DNA from: Streptomyces fungicidicus
GTDB taxonomy: Bacteria > Actinomycetota > Actinomycetes > Streptomycetales > Streptomycetaceae
Length of the DNA stretch: 64,000 nt
Direction of reading: 5' to 3'
Assembly (NCBI RefSeq): GCF_003665435.1
Contig: NZ_CP023407.1
Span: 2,976,001 to 3,040,000, forward strand
The translations under genes were made by a program, and so were the position numbers. The stretch's first letter is position 1; each line of letters begins with the position of its first letter. Shown here one piece after another: positions 51,748 to 62,623 of this stretch. The notes under the pieces are model-generated. The model saw only the letters and a program-made list of their open reading frames with translations. It did no database searches and was not told the origin of the DNA.

Positions 51748-54015
51748 TTGCCCAGGTTCAGTGTCATTGTCCCCGCGTACCAGGTTCAGGCGTATCTGCA
51801 CGAGTGCCTGGAGTCGGTGCTGTCGCAGTCGTATCCCGATCTCGAACTGATCGCCGTCGACGACTGCTCGCCGGACGCCTGCGGTGAGGTGATCGACGAG
51901 TTCGCGGCCCGCGACCCGCGCGTACGGGCCGTGCACCTGCCGCACAACTCCGGTCTCGGCGGCGCCCGCAACGCCGGGACGGAGCGGGCGACCGGCGACT
52001 ACCTGGTGTTCCTGGACGGCGACGACACCCTCACGCCCGACGCGCTGCTCGCCCTCGCCGACCGGCTGAAGGAGACCGGCGAGCCGGACGTCCTGGTCTA
52101 CGACTACGCGCGCACCTACTGGTCGGGCCGGTCCGTGCGCAACCGGGCCGCCGCCGAACTCACCGAGCGGGGACCGGCGCCGTTCCGGCTGACGGACCGG
52201 CCGGGGCTGCTGAACGTGCTGATGGTGGCCTGGAACAAGGCGTACCGGCGGGAGTTCGTGCGGCGCGCGGGGTTCGCCTTCCCGCCGGGGTACTACGAGG
52301 ACACCCCGTGGACGTACCCGGTCCTGATGACTGCGGAGTCGATCGCCACCCTGGACCGGGTGTGCGTGCACTACCGGCAGCGCCGGACCGGCGGCATCCT
52401 GCACACCACCAGCGATCGGCACTTCGACGTCTTCGACCAGTACGACCGGGTCTTCGCCTTCCTCGACGAGCGGCCCGCGCTGGAGTGCTGGCGGCCGGTG
52501 CTGTTCCGGCGGATGGTCGACCATCTGGTGACGGTGTACGGGCGGCGAGACCGGCTGCCGCGCGGCTCGCGCGCCGCGTTCCTGCGCCGGGCCCGCGCCC
52601 ACTACCGGCGCCACCGGACTCCGGGCGCGTCCGTGTCCGCGCGCACCCGTGTGCACCACACGCTGACGCGGTTCGGGCTGCACCGCACCTACCAGGCGCT
52701 GCGGCTGGCGGCGGCCCTGCGCCGGGGGGCTGCCCGGCTCGCCCGGAGGCTGCTGCGCGTCCTGGGCCGCACCGCCCTGCGCCTGCACTACCGCTTCCAG
52801 CGACTGCTCCCGCTGCGCGACGACCGGACCGTCTTCACCGTGCACGGACACCACGGTCACGGCGGGGACCCGGGCGCCCTGGAGTCCGCGCTGCGCGCGC
52901 TCGCCCCGCACATGCGCACCGCCTGGGTGGTGCGCCCCGAGCACCGCGGCACCGTGCCGCCGGGGGTGCGCGCCCTGGTCCCCGGTTCGGCCGCGCACTG
53001 GACGGCGCTCGCCCGCTCTGCGTACCTGGTGACCGACGCCGACGCCGTCCCCGGGCTGGTCAAGCGCGAGGGGCAGGTGCTGGTGCAGACGCGGCGCGGC
53101 ACCCCTCTCGGACACGAGGGCCTGGACCTGCTGGAACGTCCCGCCGCGGCCGGCGGGACCGACTTCGCGCGGTTCCTGCGAGGCGTCGACCAGTGGGACC
53201 ACGTCGTCTCCGCCGACCGGCACTCCACCCTGACCTGGGAGCGGGTGTGCCCCGGCCGCTACACCACCCTGGAGTACGGCCGGCCGCGCACCGACCGGTT
53301 CCACACGGCGACCGCGGCGGACGTGGCCCGGCTGCGGGAGTCCCTGGGGATCCCCGAGGGGTCGGTGGCGCTGCTGTACGCGCCGGCCCACCGCGACTAC
53401 CGGCGCACCCAGCGGCCGACACTCGACCTGGAGCGCGTGGTGCGCCGTCTCGGCCCCGGGTTCGTCGTGCTGTCCCTGGCCCCCCGGCCGTGCGCGGGGC
53501 CGCTCGAGGCGGCCTCCGACCGGGTCCTGGACGTCAGCGGCCATCCGGACCCGGTGGCGCTGTGCCTGGCCTCGGACGCCCTGGTCACGGACTACTCCTC
53601 GCTGATGTTCGACTACGCGGGCCTGGACCGGCCGGTGGTGCTGTACGTCGACGACTGGGAGGCGTACGAGGCGGCCCGCGGCGCCTACTTCGACCCGCGG
53701 GCCCTCCCACCGGGCGCGGTCGCGGGCGACGAGGACGAGCTGATCGACATCTTCGCCACCGGCCACTGGTGCGGCGCCCGTTCCACCCGGCTGCGGACGG
53801 AGTTCCGCGCCCGGTTCTGCCCGCACGACGACGGCCGCGCCGCCGAGCGGGTGGTGCGCCGGGTCTGGCTCGGGGAGACGGCGCTGCCCCCGGTGGTCCC
53901 GCCGGACGAACGCCGTCCGGTGCCGTCGGCCGCCGCCGCGTCCGGCCCGTCGTCGCTCACGACGGTGCCGCCGCAGCAGCCCGCCGGTCTGCTGACCGTC
54001 ACCGATCACGGCTGA
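51748..54015 (+). CDS. GT2-TagF-like fusion, catalytic His lost
   Basis: 755 residues from TTG 51748 (MPRFSVIVPAY, matching its paralogues). The N-terminal GT2 domain is intact (AVDDCSPDA, VFLDGDDTLTP). The C-terminal domain is of the CDP-glycerol glycerophosphotransferase type (LYAPAHRDYRR, LVTDYSSLMFDYAGLDRPVV). However, the HGTP catalytic box reads RRGTP, and the position of the second family histidine reads LAPRP. The TagF half may therefore be inactive. First of three tandem paralogues. Confidence 0.85.
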   Translation: MPRFSVIVPAYQVQAYLHECLESVLSQSYPDLELIAVDDCSPDACGEVIDEFAARDPRVRAVHLPHNSGLGGARNAGTERATGDYLVFLDGDDTLTPDALLALADRLKETGEPDVLVYDYARTYWSGRSVRNRAAAELTERGPAPFRLTDRPGLLNVLMVAWNKAYRREFVRRAGFAFPPGYYEDTPWTYPVLMTAESIATLDRVCVHYRQRRTGGILHTTSDRHFDVFDQYDRVFAFLDERPALECWRPVLFRRMVDHLVTVYGRRDRLPRGSRAAFLRRARAHYRRHRTPGASVSARTRVHHTLTRFGLHRTYQALRLAAALRRGAARLARRLLRVLGRTALRLHYRFQRLLPLRDDRTVFTVHGHHGHGGDPGALESALRALAPHMRTAWVVRPEHRGTVPPGVRALVPGSAAHWTALARSAYLVTDADAVPGLVKREGQVLVQTRRGTPLGHEGLDLLERPAAAGGTDFARFLRGVDQWDHVVSADRHSTLTWERVCPGRYTTLEYGRPRTDRFHTATAADVARLRESLGIPEGSVALLYAPAHRDYRRTQRPTLDLERVVRRLGPGFVVLSLAPRPCAGPLEAASDRVLDVSGHPDPVALCLASDALVTDYSSLMFDYAGLDRPVVLYVDDWEAYEAARGAYFDPRALPPGAVAGDEDELIDIFATGHWCGARSTRLRTEFRARFCPHDDGRAAERVVRRVWLGETALPPVVPPDERRPVPSAAAASGPSSLTTVPPQQPAGLLTVTDHG

Positions 54016-54161
54016 ACGCCGTTGCCCCCGCAGGGAGTCCCATGCCCCACGGTTCGTCGCGCCCCACCCCGAGCCGGCCGCCCACCTGGCGGCCGGCGGG
54101 GCGGCCCGGCCGGCGCCCCGCCCGCTGAGGGCGTCCCGACCCCGTCAACGGAAAGAGGAGT

Positions 54162-56366
54162 ATGCCCCGCTTCAGCATCATCGTCCCGTCGCACGGGGTC
54201 GCCGGCCGGCTGGGCCGGGCCCTGGACTCGGTCCTCGCCCAGTCCTTCGGCGACTTCGAGCTGATCCCGGTCTGCGACGCGCCCGGGTCCGCCGCGGCCG
54301 ACGTCGCCGCCGGGCACGCCGCCCGGGACTGCAGGGTGGCCCCGGTGCACGCGCCGCCGTCGGCCGGGCTCGCGGGGGCGCGCAACGCGGGGATGCGGGC
54401 GGCCACGGGGACGTATCTGCTGTTCCTCGACGGCGACGACGTCCTGGTGCCGGGCGCGCTGGCGGCCCTGGACGCCCGGCTGACGGAGACCGGGCCCGTG
54501 GACGTGCTGCACTTCGAACACGAGCGGGCGCCCTGGTGGGAGGGCGAGCCCGGCAACCCGGCCGCGCCGCTGCTGGCGGACGCCCCGGACGGCGTCTTCG
54601 CCCCCGGCCGCGCCCCGCGGCTCACCGGCGTGCTCCTTCCGGCGTGGAGCGCGGCCTGGCGGCGCGCGTTCACCGTCGAGCGGGGCCTCGCCTTCCCCGG
54701 CGGTCACTTCACGGACGTCGGCTGGGGCGCGGTGGCGATGCTCGGCGCCGAGCGGGTGGCGGTGCTGCGGTCGGTCGTCGTACGGCATCTGGTGCGCCGG
54801 CAGGGCAGCCGGCTGAACCTGCCCGGGCACCACCACGCCGAACTCCTCGACCAGGTCGAGCTGGTGCTCACCCGGGCCGCCCGAGAGGGGCTGCCCGCCG
54901 AGCGGTCGGGGCCGCTGTTCGAGCAGCTCTTCGGCCTGGTGCTGAAGACGGCCGCCCATCCGCGGCGGCTCCGGTCGGACCGCCGCGCCTTCTTCCGCCG
55001 GGCGGGCCGTCTGTACCGCCGGCACCGCCCGGCCGGGTACCGGCCCCCGGGCGGCAGCCTGGGGGTGCAGCACCGGCTGCTGGCGTCCGGCTGCTACCCG
55101 GCGTTCGCCGCCCTGCGCGGCGCCCGCCGCGCGGTGACGGGGGCGACGGCGCTGCTTCCGCGCCCGCGCGGGCTGCGCACCCGGCTGCGGTACCGGGCCC
55201 AGCTGCGCCGCCCGCTCGATCCGCACCTCGCCGTGTACTGCGCGTACTGGGGCCGCGGCTACGCCTGCAACCCGGCCGCGATCCACGCCAAGGCCCGCGA
55301 ACTCGCCCCGCACATCCGCTCGGTGTTCCTGGTGGAGGCCGAGCACGCGCACACCGTGCCGGACGGCGTCGAGTACGCGGTCGTCGGCAGCCGCCGCTAC
55401 TGGGAGGTGCTGGCCCGCGCGACGTACCTCGTCAACAACGCCAACTTCGCGGAGGGCGTGGTCAAACGCCCCGGCAGCGTCCACCTGCAGACCCAGCACG
55501 GCACCCCGCTGAAGACCATGGGCGTCGACCAGTCGGTGTACCCGGTGGTGGCCGCCGCGACCGGCAGCTTCACCAGACTGCTCGGCCGGGTGGACCGCTG
55601 GGACTACAACCTCTCCTCCAACCCCCACTCCACCCGGGTGTGGGAGCGCGCCTTCCCCGGCTCCTACGAGCACCTGGAGTACGGCTATCCGCGCAACGAC
55701 GTGTACTGCACGGCCGGCGCCGGGGACGTGGCCCGGATCCGCGCGGAGCTGGGCGTCCCGGAGGGCGCGCGGGCCGTGCTGTACGCGCCGACGCACCGCG
55801 ACCACCACACCGGCTTCGAGACCGGCCTCGACCTGGAGGCGTTCTGCGAGGCGGCCGGCGACGACGTGGTGGTGCTGCTGCGCGCCCACTACTTCTACGA
55901 CCGGGGCGGGCGCAGCGGCGGCGGCCGGGTCATCGACGTCACCGCGCACCGCTCCTCCGAGGACGTGTGCCTGGCCGCCGACGCGCTGGTCACCGACTAC
56001 TCGTCGATCATGTTCGACTACGCCAACCTGGACCGTCCGATCGTCGTGTACGCCGACGACTGGGACGTCTACCGGGAGACCCGGGGCGTCTGCTTCGACC
56101 TGATGGACGGCCCGCCGGGCCCGGTCGCCCGCACCCCCGACGAGCTGGCCCGGGTGTTCCGCGACGGCTCGTACGCGAACGCGGAGTCGGACGCGCTGCG
56201 GGCCCGTTTCCGGGAGCGGTTCTGCCCGTTCGACGACGGGCGGGCCGCCGAACGGGTGGTGCGCCGGGTGCTGCTCGGCGAGCCGCCCGAGGCGCTGCCG
56301 CCCGTGATCCCGCTCGCGGAGCGGGTCCCCGCCCCCGCGGCCGCCGCCACCCTGGTGAGGAGCTGA
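54162..56366 (+). CDS. GT2-TagF-like glycopolymer synthase
   Basis: 734 residues. GT2 domain (SIIVPSHGVAGRL, LLFLDGDDVLVP) plus a TagF-like domain that keeps QTQHGTPLKTMG, LYAPTHRDHH, LLRAHYFY and LVTDYSSIMFDY, so both histidines of the family active site are present. It should add polyol-phosphate or similar units to a wall polymer while the GT2 half adds sugars. ATG 54162 has AAGAGGAG upstream. Confidence 0.88.
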   Translation: MPRFSIIVPSHGVAGRLGRALDSVLAQSFGDFELIPVCDAPGSAAADVAAGHAARDCRVAPVHAPPSAGLAGARNAGMRAATGTYLLFLDGDDVLVPGALAALDARLTETGPVDVLHFEHERAPWWEGEPGNPAAPLLADAPDGVFAPGRAPRLTGVLLPAWSAAWRRAFTVERGLAFPGGHFTDVGWGAVAMLGAERVAVLRSVVVRHLVRRQGSRLNLPGHHHAELLDQVELVLTRAAREGLPAERSGPLFEQLFGLVLKTAAHPRRLRSDRRAFFRRAGRLYRRHRPAGYRPPGGSLGVQHRLLASGCYPAFAALRGARRAVTGATALLPRPRGLRTRLRYRAQLRRPLDPHLAVYCAYWGRGYACNPAAIHAKARELAPHIRSVFLVEAEHAHTVPDGVEYAVVGSRRYWEVLARATYLVNNANFAEGVVKRPGSVHLQTQHGTPLKTMGVDQSVYPVVAAATGSFTRLLGRVDRWDYNLSSNPHSTRVWERAFPGSYEHLEYGYPRNDVYCTAGAGDVARIRAELGVPEGARAVLYAPTHRDHHTGFETGLDLEAFCEAAGDDVVVLLRAHYFYDRGGRSGGGRVIDVTAHRSSEDVCLAADALVTDYSSIMFDYANLDRPIVVYADDWDVYRETRGVCFDLMDGPPGPVARTPDELARVFRDGSYANAESDALRARFRERFCPFDDGRAAERVVRRVLLGEPPEALPPVIPLAERVPAPAAAATLVRS

Positions 56367-56373
56367 CACCGCA

Positions 56374-58596
56374 GTGCCCCGCTTCAGCGTCATCGTCCCC
56401 GTCCACAAGGTGCAGGGGTACCTGCACGCCTGTCTCGACTCGGTGCTCGGGCAGTCGTACCGCGACATCGAGGTGATCGCCGTCGACGACCGCTCCCCGG
56501 ACGGCTGCGGGGCGATCCTCGACGCGTACGCGGCCCGCGACGAGCGGGTCCGGGTGCTGCACCTCCCGGAGAACGTGGGCCTCGGCCGGGCCCGCAACGC
56601 CGGGATGCCGCACGCGACGGGCGACTACCTGTTCTTCCTGGACAGCGACGACACCCTCACGCCGGGCGCGCTGCGCGCCCTGGCCGACCGGCTCGACGAG
56701 ACCGGCGACCCGGACGTCCTGGTCTTCGACTACGCCCGCACCCACTGGTGGGGCGGCACCCGCCGCAACGTCCTGGCGCCGCTGCTGGCGGAGACGTCCG
56801 GCGGCACGTTCACGGCGGCCGAGCGGCCCGCGATCCTCGATCTGCTGATGGTGGTGTGGAACAAGGTCTACCGCCGCGACTTCGTCGAGCGGGAGGGCTT
56901 CACCTTCCCGCCCGGCTACTACGAGGACACGCCCTGGACCTTCCCGGTGCTGCTCAGCGCGGAGCGCGTCGCCACCCTGGACCGGATCTGCGTGTACTAC
57001 CGGCAGCGCCGCCGGGGCAGCATCCTGTCCACCACCAGCCGCAAGCACTTCGACGTGCACGAGCAGTACGCGCGGGTGTTCCGGTTCGTCGACGCCCGCC
57101 CGGCGCTGGCGCACTGGCGGCCCTTCCTGCACGCCAAGATGGGCGAGCACTGTCTCGACATCCTGGCCAAGCCGGACCGCCTGCCGCCGTCCGACAAGGC
57201 GGAGTTCTTCCGCCGCACGGCCGAGATGTTCCGGGCGCACCGGCCGGAGGGCGTCCGGGTCCCCGACGAACTGCGGGTGCTGGAGGGGAGCTACGCCGGG
57301 TACGTGCTGCGCCGAGGGGCCGGGCGGGCGGGCCGTGAGCTGGGGCGGCGGGCCGCCCAGGCGCGTGCGGCGACAGCGGCGCGGGCCTCCCGGGCCCGGT
57401 CCTCGCTCAACCCGTACCGGCCGCTGGACCCCGGCCTCGTCGTGTACTCGGCGTTCTCGCACCGGGGCGTGCTCGGCGACCCGGCGGCCGTCCACCGCGC
57501 GGCGCGCGAGATCGCCCCGCACCTCAGGGGCGTGTGGGTGCTGGCCGACGAGGAGGGGGTGGCCGGGCTGCCGCCGGACACCGAGTACGTGCTCCTGGAC
57601 TCGCCGGGCTACCGCAGGGTGACCGAGCGGGCCACCTTCTTCGTCAACAACGTCAACTGGCCCGGGGCGCTGGTCAAACGCCCCGGCAGCGTGCACATCC
57701 ACACCCATCTGGGCACCCCGCTGAAGTACATGGGCGCCGATCTGCTGGACCGGCCGGGCGCCCGGCACGGCACCGACGTGCCGCGGATGCTGCGCCGGGC
57801 CGACCGCTGGGACTACAGCCTGGTCGCCAACCGGCACTCCGAGCTGGTGTGGGAGCGGGCGTACCCCTGCCACTTCACCTCCGTGCGCACCGGCAGCCCC
57901 CGCAACGACGCCCTGGCCGGCGCGGGCCCGGACAGCGGCCGCGCGGTCCGCGAGCGGCTCGGCATCCCGGAGGGCGACACGGTGGTGCTGTACGCGCCGA
58001 CCCGCCGCGACTACCGCAGGGACGGGCTGGTGGAGCGGATCGACTACGCCCGGTTCGCCGCGGACCTGGGCGAGGGCCGCACCCTGGTGGTCCGGCTGCA
58101 CCCCTCGCTGGCCGCCGGGCCGGCGCGCGGACTGGGCCTCGCGGAGCTGCACCGGCGGGGCGTGCTCGTCGACGCGACGGACGAACCGGAGGCGGGGGAC
58201 GTGCTGCTCGCCGCCGACGTGCTGGTCACCGACTACTCGGCCCTGATGTTCGACTACGCCGTGCTGGACCGGCCGATCGTGATCCACGCCGACGACTGGG
58301 CCGCGTACCGGGCGAGCCGGGGCGCCTATCTGGACATCACGGCGGAGGCGCCGGGCCATGTCGCGCGGTCCTACCCGGAGCTCGCCTGGCTGTTCGACTC
58401 GGGGACCTGGCGGGACGCGGAGGCGGCGCGGCTGCGGTCGGCGTTCCGGAAGCGGTACTGCGAGTTCGACGACGGACGGGCCGCGGAGCGGGTGGTGCGG
58501 ACGCTGATGCTGGGCGAGCGGATGCCCGAGCGGCCGGCCGGACCGGCCCGGGTGCCCGGCCAGGCCACCGGCCGCGACCGGCTGACCCCGTCGTGA
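56374..58596 (+). CDS. GT2-TagF-like fusion, one His changed
   Basis: 740 residues. GT2 domain (SVIVPVHKVQGYL, DDRSPDGCG, FFLDSDDTLTP) and TagF-like domain (LYAPTRRDYRR, LVVRLHPSLA, LVTDYSALMFDY). The first histidine box reads HTHLGTPLKYMG, with Leu at the usual His, while the second His (RLHP) is kept. GTG 56374 follows the previous stop by 7 bp. Third tandem paralogue. Confidence 0.87.
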   Translation: MPRFSVIVPVHKVQGYLHACLDSVLGQSYRDIEVIAVDDRSPDGCGAILDAYAARDERVRVLHLPENVGLGRARNAGMPHATGDYLFFLDSDDTLTPGALRALADRLDETGDPDVLVFDYARTHWWGGTRRNVLAPLLAETSGGTFTAAERPAILDLLMVVWNKVYRRDFVEREGFTFPPGYYEDTPWTFPVLLSAERVATLDRICVYYRQRRRGSILSTTSRKHFDVHEQYARVFRFVDARPALAHWRPFLHAKMGEHCLDILAKPDRLPPSDKAEFFRRTAEMFRAHRPEGVRVPDELRVLEGSYAGYVLRRGAGRAGRELGRRAAQARAATAARASRARSSLNPYRPLDPGLVVYSAFSHRGVLGDPAAVHRAAREIAPHLRGVWVLADEEGVAGLPPDTEYVLLDSPGYRRVTERATFFVNNVNWPGALVKRPGSVHIHTHLGTPLKYMGADLLDRPGARHGTDVPRMLRRADRWDYSLVANRHSELVWERAYPCHFTSVRTGSPRNDALAGAGPDSGRAVRERLGIPEGDTVVLYAPTRRDYRRDGLVERIDYARFAADLGEGRTLVVRLHPSLAAGPARGLGLAELHRRGVLVDATDEPEAGDVLLAADVLVTDYSALMFDYAVLDRPIVIHADDWAAYRASRGAYLDITAEAPGHVARSYPELAWLFDSGTWRDAEAARLRSAFRKRYCEFDDGRAAERVVRTLMLGERMPERPAGPARVPGQATGRDRLTPS

Positions 58597-59882
58597 GGCC
58601 GCGCACCCGGGTGCTGCTGCTGGCCGCCGTCTTCGCGCTGCTGCAGCTCGCCAACGTGACTGGCCGGGACACCCCCGACAGCAAGAACTACCTGTCGTAC
58701 GCGCTGAGCCTGACCGGTGCGGACAAGCGGGAGGCGGCGTCCGCCACCATCGACTACTTCTGCGCCGGCCGGGCGACGATCGCGCACCGCGGGCAGAACG
58801 TCGACGTGGTCCGCTTCCACGCCCCGGACCCCGCACCGCGGGTGGTGCGCGAGTGCCGGGAGCGGGAGTGGCGGCAGGTGGAGGCGCGGCTGAGGGCCGG
58901 GCAGACCGGCGGGCACACGGTGCCGTTCATGCCGGAGCGGTTCATGCGGATCTTCGAGGTGCGGCCCGGCTATCCGCTGTTCCTGGCCCCGTTCGTCGGG
59001 CTGTTCGGGGTGACCTGGGGGGTGTGGGCGGCGGGCGTGGTGGTCACCTGCGCGGGCGGGGTGCTCGCCTTCCTGGTGCTGCGCGCCCTGGCGGTGTCCG
59101 TGCCGCTCGCGCTCACCGGGCAGGCGCTGTTCCTGTTCCTGCCGTGCGGGACGACCGCGATGCGCCCGATGGCCGAGGGGCTGCTGCTGGCGCTGACGCT
59201 GGCCGCGCTGTGGGGCTGCGCGCTGGTGCTGGAGGGGCGGCGCGCCCGGACGGGTCTGGCGCTGGCGGGCGGGGCGCTGCTCGCACTGTTCACCGTCAAG
59301 CACTCGCAGGCGCTGTTCCTCGGGCTGTGCCTGGCGGGCGCGGGCGGGGTGATCGCCGTATGGCGCCGGTGGCGGGGACGGGGGCCGGGGCGCGGGGTGG
59401 CGGCGCTCGCCGCGACGGGGTGCGCGGGGGCGCTCGGCGCGGTGCTGCTGGCCCGGCTGCTGGACCATCCGTCGATGTCGGAGAGCGTGCAGGACCTGCT
59501 CACCGATCACTTCGCCCGCCCCGACCGGGAGCGGCCGTGGGCGGAGTTCTTCCAGCTCCAGGGGAACTTCTGGACGGAGTGGCTGCGCCGGCAGCTGTGG
59601 GAGCCGGTGTTCGTGGCGTTCCTGGCGGCCGGTGTCATGGGGGCGCGGCGGCGCCCGGTGTTCGGCGCGTTCCTGGTCGCGGCGGCCGCCACGGGGGTCC
59701 TCAACCAGGCCGGGCATCCGGACATCAACATCTGGGGCGAGCGGCTGATCACGGCGGCGTGGCTGCTGCCGGTGCTGGGGGTGCCGCTGCTGCTGGAGCC
59801 GCTGGCGCGGCGGGCGACGGTGCCGGCGCAGGGGGCGCGGCCGACGGCCGCCCCGGACCATCAGGATCACTCGATGAGGTGA
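58593..59882 (+). CDS. Multi-spanning membrane protein (GT-C-like)
   Basis: 429 residues with about ten spans. An outside loop near the N-terminus holds cysteines (DYFCAGRAT, VRECREREW). I see no certain motif, but GT-C fold transferases have this topology, and the gene sits in a glycopolymer cluster. GTG 58593 overlaps the previous stop (GTGA), so it is translationally coupled to the third GT2-TagF gene. Function unassigned. Confidence 0.75.
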   Translation: MRPRTRVLLLAAVFALLQLANVTGRDTPDSKNYLSYALSLTGADKREAASATIDYFCAGRATIAHRGQNVDVVRFHAPDPAPRVVRECREREWRQVEARLRAGQTGGHTVPFMPERFMRIFEVRPGYPLFLAPFVGLFGVTWGVWAAGVVVTCAGGVLAFLVLRALAVSVPLALTGQALFLFLPCGTTAMRPMAEGLLLALTLAALWGCALVLEGRRARTGLALAGGALLALFTVKHSQALFLGLCLAGAGGVIAVWRRWRGRGPGRGVAALAATGCAGALGAVLLARLLDHPSMSESVQDLLTDHFARPDRERPWAEFFQLQGNFWTEWLRRQLWEPVFVAFLAAGVMGARRRPVFGAFLVAAAATGVLNQAGHPDINIWGERLITAAWLLPVLGVPLLLEPLARRATVPAQGARPTAAPDHQDHSMR

Positions 59883-59884
59883 CT

Positions 59885-59906
59885 CGAGGTCATCCCCTTG
59901 ACCTCG
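59885..59906. terminator. Short hairpin after the membrane protein gene
   Basis: CGAGGTCA-TCCCCT-TGACCTCG, an 8-bp perfect inverted repeat 3 bp after the stop. Terminator or operator. Confidence 0.5.
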
Positions 59907-59955
59907 GCGGGAACATACGCCAAATGCCTCACACGCTCCCCTCCCCCACCGCCCG

Positions 59956-61498
59956 ATGAGCGCCCCGGTCCTCGTCCGGCGGACGGTGCGCGGTGCCACG
60001 GCGCTGCGCGGCGGCGGGGCCTGGCGCCCCACCCCGTACCAGCTGTTCGGGTTCCTGTTCTGGCTGGTGATGTCGCTGGCGTACTGGAGGGTGCCGCTGT
60101 GCTGCGACGCCGGGCAGCACGCGGCGGTCGTCGAGCGCCTCAAGGACGATCTGCTCCACCCCCGGCACCCGATGGCGGACCTGCCGGGGGCGGGCAGCCC
60201 CTACTACTCGCCGTTCGCGCTGGCGCAGGGCGGGTTCGCCCGGCTGACGGGGCTGGGCGGCTGGGAGGTGCTCCGGCTCACCGGGCCGCTGAACCTGCTG
60301 GTGCTGCTGAGCGGGATCGGCCGCTTCGTGCGGGTGCTGACCCCGCGCCCCTGGGCGCCGGTGCTGGCGCTCGGCGCGATGACGCTGCTGTGGGGGCTGG
60401 AGCGGGCCTGGTGGAGCGGCTACCTAAACCTGATGTCGATGACGGGCAACCTCGCCTACCCGTCGGCGCTCGCGATCGGTCTCGCCTTCTGGGCGTGGGC
60501 GCTGACCGGGGCGCTGGCCCGGAACGCGGGGGCCGTGCGGTACGTGGGGCCGAGCGGGCTGCGCCCGGTGCCGGGGTACGCGGCGCTGGGCGCGCTGTAC
60601 GGGCTGATCCTGCTGGTGCATCCGATCACGGCGGTCGCGGCCGCGCTGGGGGCGGTGGCGCTGATCGCCGGCTGGCAGCGGCGCTGGGGGCCCGCCGCCC
60701 TGGGCCGGTGGGCCCTGACCGGGGCGGTGGCGCTGCTGACGGCCGCCTGCTGGCCGTACTTCGACGTGTTCGCGCTGGCCGGGGACGACAGCGTGGACGC
60801 GATGCACCGGCGGCTGTACCTGGACCTCGGCGGGCAGTTCGGGCTGGCGCTGCTGGGGCTACCGGCGCTGTGGCTGCGGGCGCGGCGCACCTCGTGGCGT
60901 GATCCGCTGGTGCTGATGTTCGTCCTGGACTGCCTGATGGTGACGTACGGATGGGTCAGCGGGCACTACACGTACGGCAGGATCCTCGGGCTCACGCTGG
61001 TGGCGCCGCAGTTCGCGCTCGCGGTGGAGCTGGCGGCGCCCCGGCCGTGGCCGGTGTGGCGGCGGCTCCTGGGCGGGGCCGCGGCGGCGGGGGCGTGCGC
61101 CGGGTTCCTGACCGTGCAGGCCGGGGCGGTGGTGCCGGCCGGTTTCGAGCAGCCGCCGAGCTGGCCGGACTACGCGTGGGCCGCACGGCACATCGGACCG
61201 GGCGAGGTGGTGATCGCCGACGGCTACTACGCCGTCCACGCGATCGCCGGGTACGGGCCGAACCTCGCCGCGCCGGCCTGGCCCGACGCGGCGCTGGACG
61301 AGAAGGAGCGGCTGCGGCGGGCGGCCGATGTGCGGGCCTACCTCGACCCGGGTTCGAGCCGCGCCGAACGGGCCGCGGTGGTCCGCCGGTACCACGCGCG
61401 CTGGGTGCTGCTGACGCCCCGGCAGCGGGTGCCCGGGGAGGCGGTGGTGGTGGCGTGGAGCCGGCGGACGGGGGAGGTGCTGGCGCGGCTGCCGGGGA

Positions 61499-61509
<11 letters not shown>
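59956..61509 (+). CDS. Multi-spanning membrane protein (GT-C-like)
   Basis: 517 residues with about ten spans and a C-terminal outside domain (about 400-517; VVIADGYYAVHAIAGYGPN, VVRRYHARWVLL). No family motif is certain. The overall look (large membrane part plus a soluble tail) fits polyprenyl-phosphate-dependent glycosyltransferases. ATG 59956 has no ribosome site. The 3' end overlaps the convergent ohr gene by 11 bp. Confidence 0.75.
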
Positions 61510-61912
<403 letters not shown>

Positions 61913-61990
61913 GGAAGGACCTTCCCTCTCGAGTCGGTGGCGCGGCCAGGCCGGTGGTGGCCTCGGTCGCCGTGCGACCACAAGTAGAGC

Positions 61991-62017
61991 ACACAACTCA
62001 ATTGCGCACAACTAAAT
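61991..62017. promoter_or_regulatory. Candidate OhrR operator
   Basis: Two copies of CACAACT(c/a)AAT (61992-62002 and 62007-62017) around a CAATTG core, between ohr and ohrR. Position fits joint control of both genes. Confidence 0.6.
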
Positions 62018-62042
62018 GGCCCACCAGAGCTATCCTGGAGGC

Positions 62043-62549
62043 ATGACACCGACTCCGACTCCCCCACCCGCCGCACAGGCGCCACCCCCACCACAGGGCG
62101 CCGCGGACGACTGGCTCCGCCTCGACCAGCAGATCTGCTTCACGCTGAACGCGGCGTCCCGCGCCTTCAACGGCGTGTACCGGGTGGTCCTCAAGGACCT
62201 CGGGCTCACCTATCCGCAGTACCTGGTCATGCTGGTGCTGTGGGAGCACGGCGGCCTGCCCGTGAAGCGGCTCGGCGAGCATCTGCGGCTGGACTCCGGC
62301 ACGCTGTCCCCGCTGCTCAAGCGGCTGGAGGCGGCCGGCCTGGTGAGCCGGGAGCGCAGCGCGCGCGACGAGCGGTCGGTGGAGGTCCGCCCCACCCCCG
62401 AGGGCGTCGCGCTGCGGCAGCGGGCCCTGGAGGTGCCGCGCCGGATCGTGGCCGCGACCGGCTTCGAGATCGACGAGATCGTCGAACTGAGCAGCCGGCT
62501 GCACCGGCTCACCGCGGCGCTGGACACGGCGGCGACGGAAGGCGCGTAG
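62043..62549 (+). CDS. ohrR: MarR-family peroxide sensor OhrR
   Basis: 168 residues. Winged-helix MarR fold (YPQYLVMLVLWEHGGLPVKRLGEHLRLDSGTLSPLLKRLE). The redox-sensing cysteine is Cys32 (LDQQICFTLNAASR). Oxidation releases it from the ohr promoter. ATG 62043 has TATCCT six bases upstream, like a -10 box, so the mRNA may be leaderless; GGAGG is too close to act normally. Confidence 0.92.
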   Translation: MTPTPTPPPAAQAPPPPQGAADDWLRLDQQICFTLNAASRAFNGVYRVVLKDLGLTYPQYLVMLVLWEHGGLPVKRLGEHLRLDSGTLSPLLKRLEAAGLVSRERSARDERSVEVRPTPEGVALRQRALEVPRRIVAATGFEIDEIVELSSRLHRLTAALDTAATEGA

Positions 62550-62623
62550 CCCGCCGCACGTGTACGGAACGCCCCTTTCCGGGCAAAGGGTAGGAACAGC
62601 CCGTAAAGCGCCCCGAGGACGTC

